DNA of 64,000 nt from Sphingobacterium sp. xlx-96 (lineage in GTDB: Bacteria > Bacteroidota > Bacteroidia > Sphingobacteriales > Sphingobacteriaceae), in the NCBI RefSeq assembly GCF_011007365.1, contig NZ_WFKM01000004.1, positions 1 through 64,000 on the forward strand, given 5' to 3'. Shown here one piece after another: positions 1 to 7,949 of this stretch. Every line of letters begins with the position of its first letter. Position 1 is the first letter of the stretch. Below the pieces are notes generated by a model. That model saw only the letters and a program-made list of their open reading frames with translations, did not search any database and was not told the origin of the DNA. A program made the position numbers and the translations under genes.

Positions 1-2
1 AC

Positions 3-1040
3 CGCAGCAAGGAGCATCTGCTGGAAATCGAAAGTAAATTTTTCGAACATTGCCGCAAGCAGGGCTACCCCGAAAGTGCGAGCAGGGAGATATGGCGGCA
101 GATGGAGAGCTTTGCAGGGTACTCTTTTAACAAGGCACACTCGGCTTCCTTTGCGGTCGAAAGCTATCAGAGTCTGTTTCTGAAGACGTACTACCCGAAA
201 GAGTTTATGGTGGCGGTGCTGAACAACTATGGGGGCTTTTATAACCGCAAGGTGTATGTCAATGAAGCTAAACGTGCGGGTGCCAGCGTGAACCTGCCCT
301 GTGTGAACAGGTCGGTATTTGGGGCAACGATATATGGAGATGATATTTTTCTGGGCTTTGACACGCTCCTGAATCTGAATGATAAACTGGCGCTACGTAT
401 CCCAGCCGAACGAATGGCCAATGGGGAATATACGAGTCTGGAAAACTTTGTACGGCGTACGGGGGCTAAACTGGAACAGCTGATTATCCTTATCCGGACG
501 GGCGCTTTCCGCTTTATGGGATTGGGCAAGAAGGAACTGCTATGGGAAGCGCATCTATTGCTGTCTAAGGATAAGCGGGCTGAAACGGTACCGCTACTCT
601 TTGAATTGGCGAGCCGTAAACCGGTATTGCCGAAGCTGCAAAGCTCGGTACTGGAGGACTATTATGATGAAATAGAGCTGATCGGCTTTGGGGTGTCGGG
701 TTCGCTGTTCGATCTGGCACGCAGTGATTATAAAGGGGATGCCAGGGCTGCGGACCTGATGAAGTACGAGGGAAAAATGATCCGTATGGTGGGGGATTTT
801 GTGGTCGAAAAGTATGTACGTACGAAAAGCGAGAAGCTGATGAAATTTGGCACTTTCCTAGATGCGGACGGGGATTTCTTTGATACAGTACACTTCCCCC
901 CTTCGCTGGCCCAATACCCCTTGCGGGGCAATGGCCTATACCTGATCGAGGGTAAGGTGGTGGTCGAATTTGGATGCCCTGCCATCGAGGTAACCCGATG
1001 TGGCAAGATGCCGCTGAAAGCTGATCCGAGGAGTGTTTAA
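3..1040 (+). CDS. dnaE2: DNA polymerase III alpha subunit, C-terminal part (error-prone DnaE type), 5' truncated by window
   Basis: The reading frame is open from base 3, so the start lies outside the window; 345 C-terminal residues are visible. The first visible part carries the DnaE fingers/helix-hairpin-helix signature (FAGYSFNKAHSASFA followed by YQSLFLKTYYP, about residues 36-63 of the fragment). It ends with an OB-fold-like tail around VGDFVVEKYVRTKSEKL. The overall pattern is that of the shorter second alpha subunit of Bacteroidota, which is usually encoded with a DinB-family polymerase and acts in damage-induced mutagenic repair. That pairing is family knowledge and cannot be seen here because upstream sequence is missing. 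Five bases downstream begins the relic of a DnaQ-like proofreading exonuclease. The symbol dnaE2 is inferred from the fragment; housekeeping dnaE is less likely. Confidence 0.8.
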   Translation, partial: RSKEHLLEIESKFFEHCRKQGYPESASREIWRQMESFAGYSFNKAHSASFAVESYQSLFLKTYYPKEFMVAVLNNYGGFYNRKVYVNEAKRAGASVNLPCVNRSVFGATIYGDDIFLGFDTLLNLNDKLALRIPAERMANGEYTSLENFVRRTGAKLEQLIILIRTGAFRFMGLGKKELLWEAHLLLSKDKRAETVPLLFELASRKPVLPKLQSSVLEDYYDEIELIGFGVSGSLFDLARSDYKGDARAADLMKYEGKMIRMVGDFVVEKYVRTKSEKLMKFGTFLDADGDFFDTVHFPPSLAQYPLRGNGLYLIEGKVVVEFGCPAIEVTRCGKMPLKADPRSV

Positions 1041-1045
1041 CAACG

Positions 1046-1322
1046 ATGAATTTGGAATACGCAATTGTAGATATTGAAACCACGGACGGGAATGCCCATG
1101 GTAACCGTATGACGGTAATCGCGATCCGCATACACAACGGTAAGGAAGTGATGGAATCCTTTGTTTGAAATGATGGAAGGTCGGATCTTTGTGGCGCAGA
1201 ATGTGAACTTTGATTACTCTTTTATAAAACATCAGCTGGCCGAATGTGGCATCAAATGGACTGCAAAGAAGCTCTGCACGGTTCGCATCGCACGGTTGCC
1301 GCCCTACATTTGTACTATTTGA
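1046..1322 (+). pseudogene. Relic of a DnaQ-type 3'-5' exonuclease (polymerase III epsilon-like)
   Basis: From the ATG at 1046 the frame encodes MNLEYAIVDIETTDG, the ExoI motif (D-x-E) of DEDDh exonucleases, and stops at 1166-1168. Homology resumes in another frame at about 1164 with EGRIFVAQNVNFDYSFIKHQL, which holds the ExoII-type motif N-x-x-F-D, and then KKLCTVRIAR before a stop at 1320. Relative to intact homologues roughly 40 residues between the two blocks are missing and a frameshift joins them. Intact Bacteroidota homologues often continue into a GIY-YIG endonuclease domain. A possible trace (LYYLRDK in one frame near 1400) hints at this, but I would not defend it. It is non-functional as read. 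Confidence 0.7.
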
Positions 1323-1601
1323 TAAGGGGCGCGATGGCAATGAGAAAAACTGTCTTTTTATTGAAAAAGGCATCAAAAAGGATATAAAGACTCCTGTCTG
1401 TACTATCTACGGGATAAATTCGCTTAAGGAAATCTGTCAAGTGCCCTATATGTCCTGATTTTTGAGAGAATGCTACGCTAGGTAGTATCAGTAAAAAAAT
1501 ATCCCTTTCATCATAATGCAATTATTTTCTAGTCAAAATCAGATTAATCACTGTAAACCAGCAACATATCAACCCGCTCATTACTATTTTCAGTAAAAAA
1601 A

Positions 1602-1748
1602 ATGAATCTGAACCTATGTTTTGCTGATAATCTAACAGATGATAGTAAAAGTGACCCAGAGGCCTTTGATTTAATCATTGATATTAATAGATTGGAAAAT
1701 AATTCTGGAAAATTTATGGTGATGATTGGTGGGACGAATTGGCGATAG
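1602..1748 (+). CDS. Small hypothetical ORF, 48 aa, doubtful
   Basis: An ATG-initiated 48-residue frame (begins MNLNLCFADN, ends MIGGTNWR) fills part of the interval between the exonuclease relic and the winged-helix fragment. I do not recognise it and see no ribosome binding site ahead of it, only an A-rich stretch. It overlaps the first bases of the next fragment in another frame. It may itself be a remnant of a larger gene, because everything between 1046 and 2000 appears degraded. Confidence 0.2.
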   Translation: MNLNLCFADNLTDDSKSDPEAFDLIIDINRLENNSGKFMVMIGGTNWR

Positions 1749-1995
1749 CTTTGGTGTGGAGTTGGCAAAAAAAACTCTTAGAACTACTCTCCTACTAGCT
1801 ATTGCTCCAGGTACGGTGGATGATGTTACTGATATTTTAGGCTATAAAAGTAAACCTCGCTTTAGAGAGGTTTATGTAAAACCACTGCGGGATAGCGGCC
1901 CCATAGAATACACACTGGAAGAGGCTAATAACCCAAACCAAAAGTACCGCATAACACAGCGAGGTATAAACTTTCTAATGGGAAGTGCCATATAA
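1726..1995 (+). pseudogene. C-terminal winged-helix fragment of a Fic/ATP-binding-type protein
   Basis: This 89-residue frame has only TTG at its 5' end and no plausible start. From about residue 20 it reads as the C-terminal winged-helix found in Bacteroidota Fic-family proteins and in HATPase-containing putative DNA-binding proteins: a helix in APGTVDDVTDILGY, then KPRFREVYVKPLRDSG as recognition region, and NPNQKYRITQRG as the wing. These proteins normally have several hundred residues before this domain, so this is a stranded 3' end. Family assignment rests on remembered pattern similarity only. The stop overlaps the ATG of a 32-codon frame (1995-2093) that I do not recognise. Confidence 0.5.
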
Positions 1996-2126
1996 TGAGA
2001 TATTCCGGATCACAGCCCACCAACGATGGTTCAACTGAACCTGCTTTACCGACAAAAGGTGGCTCCTCACCGATAGTCTCTTTGGTACATTAAATACTTC
2101 TACGATATTACTCCAAAACAACATAT

Positions 2127-3227
2127 ATGCTATTTAAAATAAACATTAAATTAAAAGCAACCGGTATTCTGATCCTTTCCATATTCAGTCTGTCAGCTCA
2201 AGCACAACATAATACCGGAATCGAAGGATCTCTTGTAGACCGGCGGATAGAATTAGTAAGTATTGTATTCCGCTTGGCAGAATGCAGAGAATATAGTCTA
2301 GAACGATTTAAACAATACACCGACGAAATTCAGAATCACTTCGGCCCTTATAAAAATCATGAACTCATCAGCTTTGTGAAAGATATCAGAAAAACAAAAG
2401 GGATCGGTTATGATGCGACAATGGCTATGGCAATACACCTGGATAATTCACTGGATCCTATCACAGATTTTTCAGACAGCGTCCCGAGCTATAGATGGGG
2501 AGAAAAAGATGCGAATGAGTTTGTTCGCCTCTTGAAGTCATTCTACATGGATTCTGATTTTGAAAGCTTCTTTGACAAGCAACAGCAGCTTTACGCGTCA
2601 GCCCGGGACAGATTCTCACCTATCTTGAAAAAGCTTGATTTTGAATGGTTCAATACGTTTTATGGTAAAGCTATAGAAGAGAAATTTGTCGTAGTAAACG
2701 CTCTAGGAAATGGGGGTGCTAACTATGCCGCGACAGCCCAGACGGCAGAAGGAAAAACTACTTATGCTATTATGGGGGCCTGGGAAACGGATGATACAGG
2801 GATGGTCTCCTTCCAAATGAATGATTACTTTCCGATACTGGTACATGAGCTGAACCATCCGTTTGTCAATTACCTACTCGAAAATAATCCTGAACCTTTT
2901 CGAAAAAGTGGTGGAGCACTTTATAGTATTGTCGGAGATAAGATGAAAAAGCAAGCTTATACGAATTGGGAAGCAATGTTGAACGAAGCGATGGTACGAG
3001 CTGCGGTAATAAAATATATGCAGGACCATCACTTTGCTAAAGAAAAAATACAGGCCGAGATCAACACCCAGATCGATAAGGGATTTCTATGGATTGAAGG
3101 TCTTGTGCAAGATCTACACAACTATTCGAACAACCGCCACAGATATCCTTCTTTAGAGGCTTATATGCCCAATATTGCAAAAGCATACGAATCATACGCT
3201 AGCCGATACAGTACGGAATATCGATAA
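2127..3227 (+). CDS. Secreted putative zinc metallopeptidase, DUF4932-like
   Basis: The 366-residue protein begins with a lysine-containing n-region, a hydrophobic stretch (about residues 12-23) and an AQA signal-peptidase-I-like site near residue 27, so export to the periplasm or surface is likely. An HELNH sequence at residues 240-244 fits the zincin motif HExxH, and a downstream acidic helix, NEAMVRAAV (Glu287), could supply the third ligand. The layout resembles DUF4932 proteins, whose substrates are unknown. The gene stands alone, with decayed DNA upstream and a hairpin (3279-3314) downstream. Protease activity is inferred from the motif. Confidence 0.6.
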   Translation: MLFKINIKLKATGILILSIFSLSAQAQHNTGIEGSLVDRRIELVSIVFRLAECREYSLERFKQYTDEIQNHFGPYKNHELISFVKDIRKTKGIGYDATMAMAIHLDNSLDPITDFSDSVPSYRWGEKDANEFVRLLKSFYMDSDFESFFDKQQQLYASARDRFSPILKKLDFEWFNTFYGKAIEEKFVVVNALGNGGANYAATAQTAEGKTTYAIMGAWETDDTGMVSFQMNDYFPILVHELNHPFVNYLLENNPEPFRKSGGALYSIVGDKMKKQAYTNWEAMLNEAMVRAAVIKYMQDHHFAKEKIQAEINTQIDKGFLWIEGLVQDLHNYSNNRHRYPSLEAYMPNIAKAYESYASRYSTEYR

Positions 3228-3278
3228 TTCTAACCGAAACGGATAAGAACATCTTCCGTTGTACAATGTGAACGTCCT

Positions 3279-3314
3279 CTGAGATGGCGCACGCGTTTCG
3301 CGTGTGCCACTCAG
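3279..3314 (+). terminator. Hairpin after the DUF4932-like gene, possible terminator or dispersed palindrome
   Basis: CTGAG-a-TGGCGCACGCG pairs with CGCGTGTGCCA-CTCAG around a TTT loop, with one wobble or mismatch and one bulge. It starts 51 bases after the stop codon and has no U-run, so it may be a palindromic repeat rather than a classical intrinsic terminator. Confidence 0.45.
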
Positions 3315-3654
3315 TAAATCAGCGACTTAAATATATCAATAATGCAATGAGACATCAGACTTTTTTATCGACCTGGTGTTCTACAATTATATATTGAAGT
3401 GTTTTGTGAATATATTGCGCGAACGGGGTGTAGTGTATAGAGGCGAAAGATAAAAGGATTAAAAACATCTAAATCATTAATCGTAAGATTGGATTAGAAT
3501 TGACTACATGAAAAGCGGACAACCCGCCGTAAATGTTCTTATCGACCTGTATAATTTAAAGTTAGAACCAAATGCCACATTTGACTTCATCGGGGGAAAA
3601 TAGTTGGTATAGCTTATAAATTGATCGTCAAATAAGTTTTAACTTTGGAAAATC
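3315..3654. other. Intergenic region without a recognisable gene
   Basis: About 340 bases precede the epimerase. A 31-codon frame (3508-3603, begins MKSGQPAVNVL) has no recognisable family. The short string TATCGACCTG occurs twice (near 3366 and 3540) and again near 52957, another decayed area. I see no RNA gene. Confidence 0.4.
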
Positions 3655-4497
3655 ATGAAAATTTTAGTCACAGGTTCGTCCGGACGTTTAGCTTCGGTTG
3701 TAGTAGATCATTTAAGAAGTCTCGGGCATAAAGTTATAGGTATAGATATAATCGCTCATCCAGCAACAGATGAACTGATTGATATTTTAGACATTGAGGC
3801 CGTAGAAAATATTACAAAAGGTGTAGATGCGATCGTACATACTGCTGCAATTCATGGCAAACATTATGATTTAAATTATCCTCGGAGCGTTTTTATCGAT
3901 GTCAATATAAAAGGGACCCTCAATCTATTGAATGCTGCCGTGAAAAATGGTGTAAAGAAATTTATATACACCAGCACAACTTCGATCTATGGCTCGGCGA
4001 TGAACGACGATACACAGGCTGTCTGGGTAGACGAGACGTTAAGAGAACAACCGAGAGATATTTATGATATCACTAAACAGTGTTGTGAGCAGTTGTGCAA
4101 AGACTTTTTTTACAAAGAAAAATTGGAGACCGCTGTACTGAGAGTAGCCCGTTTTTTACCTGAAGATGAAAACCTCACTATAAATCATAGATTATACCGT
4201 GGGCTTGACGAAAGAGACGGGGCACATGCTATTCAATTAGCTTTAATCCACAACTTTAAGGAGTTTGAGATATTTAATATTTCAAGCGGATCGCCCTTTA
4301 ATGCAGAAGATCTTCATGAATTAAAATTTCATCCATTGGAGGTAATTTTAAAATATTATCCTGAGGCTAGGGGAATTTATAAAAGTAAAGGCTGGACATT
4401 TCCAAATTCTATAGACAGAGTATATAGATGTGATAAGGCTAGAAATGCTTTTGGCTATATTCCGAAGTACACCTTTGAGTTTCTTTTGAATAGTTAA
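3655..4497 (+). CDS. NAD(P)-dependent epimerase/dehydratase, extended SDR family
   Basis: The 280-residue protein starts MKILVTGSSGRLA, the nucleotide-binding GxxGxxA motif of extended short-chain dehydrogenases. YTSTTSIYG gives the active-site Ser/Thr and a YDITK motif supplies the catalytic Tyr and Lys (Y-x-x-x-K, about residue 140). The length fits small sugar-nucleotide epimerases or reductases, but the substrate cannot be read from the sequence. It is a single plus-strand gene, tail to tail with the MFS transporter, so it is probably transcribed alone. Confidence 0.75.
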   Translation: MKILVTGSSGRLASVVVDHLRSLGHKVIGIDIIAHPATDELIDILDIEAVENITKGVDAIVHTAAIHGKHYDLNYPRSVFIDVNIKGTLNLLNAAVKNGVKKFIYTSTTSIYGSAMNDDTQAVWVDETLREQPRDIYDITKQCCEQLCKDFFYKEKLETAVLRVARFLPEDENLTINHRLYRGLDERDGAHAIQLALIHNFKEFEIFNISSGSPFNAEDLHELKFHPLEVILKYYPEARGIYKSKGWTFPNSIDRVYRCDKARNAFGYIPKYTFEFLLNS

Positions 4498-4594
4498 GAC
4501 AAAATAGTAGTCCCTGAGGTATGTAGGCAGTTCGTGGAAATGTGATGTATTTTGCAAACATACTTTGATAATACACGATAACCTTTTTTTGATT

Positions 4595-5842
4595 TTATGG
4601 AGCTATTGTTTCTTTCATCCTTATCCAGACGATAAGACCGGAAATAAACGTAATTATTCCAGCGATGTGAACAGCCCATTCCAATCCGAAGAAGCTCCCG
4701 ACTATTCCTGCCATCAATGCACCGATAGCATAGCCCATATCTCGCCAAAAACGATAAACCCCTAAGGAAGAAGCCCGCCATGTTGGGTGGGCGGTGTCGC
4801 TTACTGCGGCCAGCAAAGCAGGATAAACCATAGCTGTACCAATACCCAAAAGTACCGAACCAATCAAACCTGAAATTAAAGGTTCAAACCATTCAAAGCC
4901 GATAACAACGTGTCCCAAAACCTGCACGAACATTCCCCAAACAATCAAAGGCTTTCTGCCTATTTTGTCGGCTAATGGCCCGGTAACAATTTGTCCAACG
5001 CCCCAAACTACGGGATAAACAGCTTTAATCCAACCGACGCCTTCCAAACCTACTCCCATTGACATAAAAAGTAACGGAAATACACCCCAAGACATTCCGT
5101 CATTCAGATTGTTTATCAGTCCTGCTTGCGAAATAGAAAACAGGTTTTTGTTTTTGAATGAAGTCTCTTTGAACACCCACCATAAGTTTGGCTTGTGAGC
5201 CAGTCTATCTGATGCTATTTGTATGCCTTCTAATTGGGCAAACTTTCGGGTATCCCGAACCACAAAAATGGAAAGCAATAATCCAACAACGGTATAAGCG
5301 ATTCCGATATAAAAAGGCTGTGGTCTTAGTCCGTAATGCGATGCTAAATAACCTGTCAGCAATGCGGTCAGCCCGACCGCTCCATAACCTGCGGCTTCGT
5401 TCAGTCCCATTGCTAAACCTCTACTTTTCTTACCCACTAAGTCAATTTTCATATTGACAGTCATAGACCAAGCTAATCCCTGACTTACTCCAAGCAATAC
5501 ATTGGCAAATAAAATCCAATTCCAAGATGGTGCAAAAGCTAAAAGAAATGGAACTGGTAGACCAATTAACCACCCCCAAATTAAAACTTTCTTACGGGTA
5601 TATTTGTCTGCCAAAACACCAGAAATCAGGTTGGTAAAAGCCTTGACCACACCAAATGCAATGATGAATGAAAACACAACAATATCCGATTGGATATGAA
5701 ATTCTTCTGTACCAATCAGAGGGACGACCGTTCTTTCCAAACCGACCATACCACCAACCATCATATTGACCAATACTAGAAGAGAAAACTGTTGCCAGTT
5801 TTCTTTCAATCCTAAGCGTATCTTTTCCTTTCTTTTAATCAT
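4595..5842 (-). CDS. Major facilitator superfamily transporter
   Basis: A 415-residue, strongly hydrophobic protein with about twelve membrane segments. The loop between segments 2 and 3 carries the MFS signature GVLADKYTRKKVL, repeated in the second half as GPLADKIGRKPLI, which marks the usual internal duplication. Length is typical of drug or metabolite exporters. The substrate is unknown. About 235 bases upstream lies the decayed yeeE fusion on the same strand, so the pair may once have been one unit. Confidence 0.85.
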   Translation of the reverse strand: MIKRKEKIRLGLKENWQQFSLLVLVNMMVGGMVGLERTVVPLIGTEEFHIQSDIVVFSFIIAFGVVKAFTNLISGVLADKYTRKKVLIWGWLIGLPVPFLLAFAPSWNWILFANVLLGVSQGLAWSMTVNMKIDLVGKKSRGLAMGLNEAAGYGAVGLTALLTGYLASHYGLRPQPFYIGIAYTVVGLLLSIFVVRDTRKFAQLEGIQIASDRLAHKPNLWWVFKETSFKNKNLFSISQAGLINNLNDGMSWGVFPLLFMSMGVGLEGVGWIKAVYPVVWGVGQIVTGPLADKIGRKPLIVWGMFVQVLGHVVIGFEWFEPLISGLIGSVLLGIGTAMVYPALLAAVSDTAHPTWRASSLGVYRFWRDMGYAIGALMAGIVGSFFGLEWAVHIAGIITFISGLIVWIRMKETIAP

Positions 5843-6077
5843 TCTTTTTCTTCATATTTCAACTCATAATTGCCTACATGAATTTTACTTTGTTTGATTT
5901 TCTTATGGCTTAAAAAGTAGATTGATCGGCAAGTATGTACGTTGGATAGGTAATTCTTACCGAAGTATCAGACCTTTTTTGAATGATGTTATTTGTCCGC
6001 TTTTGGTTTCTACGATAGCGTTAGTTTAACAATTCCATGTTATTACCATTAAGCTTTATTTTTCCTTCATTTTGATT

Positions 6078-6490
6078 TAATGAGGTAACTTGTTTTTTAG
6101 CTGACTATAGAACCAAGTACCTAATACTGCTCCTAAAATTACAACTAAAATCGGGAAGTATCCTGCTCCGTTCAATACAAACATCGGTCCGGGAGATGCG
6201 CCTGCCAATGCCCAACCGTTGCCGGATTTAAATCCGGCACCTGATTATCAGACAGATAATTTGAGGCTACAAAACCACCGATGATGGCTACAGGCATTAC
6301 CAATAAATTCCAGCGTTGTGCTTTCCTATCAAAACAGAAAAAATCACAGGTTTTGTCGGTACCGCACATTGTGCATGGTGTTCTTAAATGGGACGACATC
6401 CCAAAATTTTCACCCGCGTAGAGCAAGATAAACATCGGCAATGTAATCAATGGTCCGCTAACTTACCAAGGCCAGGGTTCTAAAATCCAT
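6078..6490 (-). pseudogene. Fused and broken yeeE/yedE relic (first half joined to second half)
   Basis: Read on the minus strand, the 5' part matches the intact YeeE half at 51368-51928 (PWPW-stop-VSGPLI, then ILLYAGENFGMSS and CTMCGTDK). A TAC-to-TAA change breaks the PWPWY motif. After NPATV the sequence jumps, with a frameshift, to the end of the other half (GWALAGASPGPMFVL to KNKLPH, compare 50946-51359). A deletion therefore fused the two genes. The conserved Cys in the GACPGP motif is Ser here. Cysteines in such motifs are known to be needed for thiosulfate uptake by YeeE-family proteins. A regulon-type promoter lies upstream at 6527-6570. Confidence 0.8.
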
Positions 6491-6526
6491 TCTATATATC
6501 TATATTGTCATTATTTATTATTGTCG

Positions 6527-6570
6527 CAAAATTCAGCTTATAAAAAGAGATAGTTTGTCACATAAGTAAC
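6527..6570 (-). promoter_or_regulatory. Crp-type operator plus -7 box upstream of the yeeE relic
   Basis: On the minus strand: GTTAC-TTAT-GTGAC (6557-6570), then 22 bp, then GAATTTTG (6527-6534). Geometry is identical to the five promoters of the sulfur cluster at 45-53 kb, although the gene behind it is broken. Confidence 0.65.
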
Positions 6571-6687
6571 ACAAGAGTAAACATATTAACCTTTCATCAT
6601 TTTATGCCAACACAAATAAGGGAATATACGTCATTTTTATATAGATTAAGTTTATTTGCGACCAGCCATCTGCTTGTCCCTCTTTAT

Positions 6688-6960
6688 TCAGCAACCATCA
6701 GAACGTGACCCGCTGTCATTTTCAATTTTTAGGTATTTATTTCCATGGGCATTTTCTGAAACGATTATCCTCAACTTTTGGGAGCCTTCGTTGTAGATAT
6801 ATAAAGATAACCGACCGCTTTCTATACCAGCGATAACTTCTTGTAGGGATAGTTTCCGATCAACATCCTCAGCGTTAGTTTTATCGGTCGGCGGAATATC
6901 TTTAGGAGCAATATCCACTGTAGACTTGTTCATGTATTTATTTTTCTGATCACTTGCCAT
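6688..6960 (-). CDS. Small hypothetical protein, possibly DUF3892-like
   Basis: A 90-residue hydrophilic protein with a disordered charged N-terminus (residues 1-35) and a short beta-rich C-terminal segment (LYIYNEGSQKLRIIVSENA then GNKYLKIENDS). The C-terminal pattern faintly resembles small DUF3892-type proteins, but I cannot confirm it. It is the last gene of a four-gene minus-strand series and starts 23 bases after the stop of its neighbour. There is no signal peptide. Confidence 0.5.
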   Translation of the reverse strand: MASDQKNKYMNKSTVDIAPKDIPPTDKTNAEDVDRKLSLQEVIAGIESGRLSLYIYNEGSQKLRIIVSENAHGNKYLKIENDSGSRSDGC

Positions 6961-6983
6961 TCATAAAAACATTTAATTGCTTA

Positions 6984-7406
6984 TTAAGGGTAGTTGAAGA
7001 CCGTCTCCAATATATGTTCTGAAAATTTATAGATATCGTCCAGTCTCTCCAGCTCATGCTTGAGCTCTTTCTTATCCTTATCGAACAGTCCAATGCGGAG
7101 CCGGTTTGGTGTGAAATAAAATCTACATATAGGCTTGCGGTTATTGTCATCGAGCAAAATACCACAATAAGACTGACTATCCCGCATAAATACCCGTCCT
7201 ACTTCGATATCCTTGCGGAGAATAGATTTGATAATCAGAAAGCCGTCGATCTCGTCCTGAGTAGTGACAATCAGTGGCTCTGGTTCTGTAGTCAGGGCTG
7301 TGGTCTGTGACTCACTCTCCATCTCTTTCTTCCATCTAATATCTAATAATGACGCACCATAAGTTCCATGGTTATTTTTTTTCAGTAATTCCAAAATGGC
7401 CTTCAT
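6984..7406 (-). CDS. Small protein with the C-terminal domain of HsdR-N-type endonuclease-like proteins
   Basis: This 140-residue protein has a low-complexity N-terminus (to about residue 45) followed by VTTQDEIDGFLIIKSILR, a YCGILLDDNNRKPICRFYF core and a GLFDKDKKE...LDDIYKF tail. That block matches from memory the C-terminal domain of Bacteroidota proteins annotated as type I restriction endonuclease or HSDR_N_2-containing. Those proteins are longer and carry a PD-(D/E)XK domain in front, which is absent here, so this copy probably lacks nuclease activity. It lies between a secreted nuclease gene (27 bases upstream) and a small hypothetical gene. Confidence 0.55.
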   Translation of the reverse strand: MKAILELLKKNNHGTYGASLLDIRWKKEMESESQTTALTTEPEPLIVTTQDEIDGFLIIKSILRKDIEVGRVFMRDSQSYCGILLDDNNRKPICRFYFTPNRLRIGLFDKDKKELKHELERLDDIYKFSEHILETVFNYP

Positions 7407-7433
7407 AACGACTAAAACCTATTATTATCTAAC

Positions 7434-7949
7434 TTATTTTTTTATTACTTTCTCTCTATCTCCAGTTGTTATAGAATCATTTTCCATCCAAAGCCCAATT
7501 TTCTGTTTTCTGGCCTGCTCCTCTAACTCCGCATAAGTGCTATTATCGGAATACCGCTTGTAATGTACTGCCATACCTAATCTGACCATTTCTTTATTGA
7601 CTACAACACCTTTATGATTGATAACCTCGGCCAATAGACGTTCGTATCTGTCATAACCTTGGCTTTGGACCGTCACTTTGGAGTCCGCACATAGCGTTGT
7701 TAAAGCTTGTGTCGACATCTTAGAAATTGGATTGGAGCGCCGGTTTTCGGGGGCATCGATATGTGTCAAACGGATACGTACCAATCTTCCTTGGTAGAGG
7801 ACGACCATCGTATCACCATCTATTATGCGGTCTACCTCGGCGACAAATGCCATATGACGAAGATCGTTATTGACGATATCCTGTCCTGTGGATACCCCAC
7901 AAGAACGTCCTATCAAAAGAAATAGGTAAAGTAGGATAAGCCGAGTCAT
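7434..7949 (-). CDS. Secreted thermonuclease-like (SNase domain) nuclease
   Basis: The 171-residue protein has an N-terminal hydrophobic stretch (LILLYLFLLIG) suited to export, possibly with lipid attachment at the Cys in GRSCGV. The SNase fold follows: VDRIIDGDTMVV (calcium-binding Asp), then RIRLTHIDAPE with catalytic Arg and Glu, and DRYERLLAEV with the second catalytic Arg. The VNKEMVRLGMA segment closes the domain. It should cleave DNA or RNA outside the cytoplasm. Its ATG overlaps the TGA of the DUF4236 gene (ATGA), suggesting translational coupling. Confidence 0.8.
   Translation of the reverse strand: MTRLILLYLFLLIGRSCGVSTGQDIVNNDLRHMAFVAEVDRIIDGDTMVVLYQGRLVRIRLTHIDAPENRRSNPISKMSTQALTTLCADSKVTVQSQGYDRYERLLAEVINHKGVVVNKEMVRLGMAVHYKRYSDNSTYAELEEQARKQKIGLWMENDSITTGDREKVIKK

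Noticed and set aside
565..1137. Long minus-strand frame of 190 codons over dnaE
   Set aside because: It lies antisense to a clearly recognised polymerase gene, has shadow-type composition and no recognisable motif.
3508..3603. 31-codon frame as a toxin or antitoxin
   Set aside because: It is too short, with no partner gene and no recognised family.
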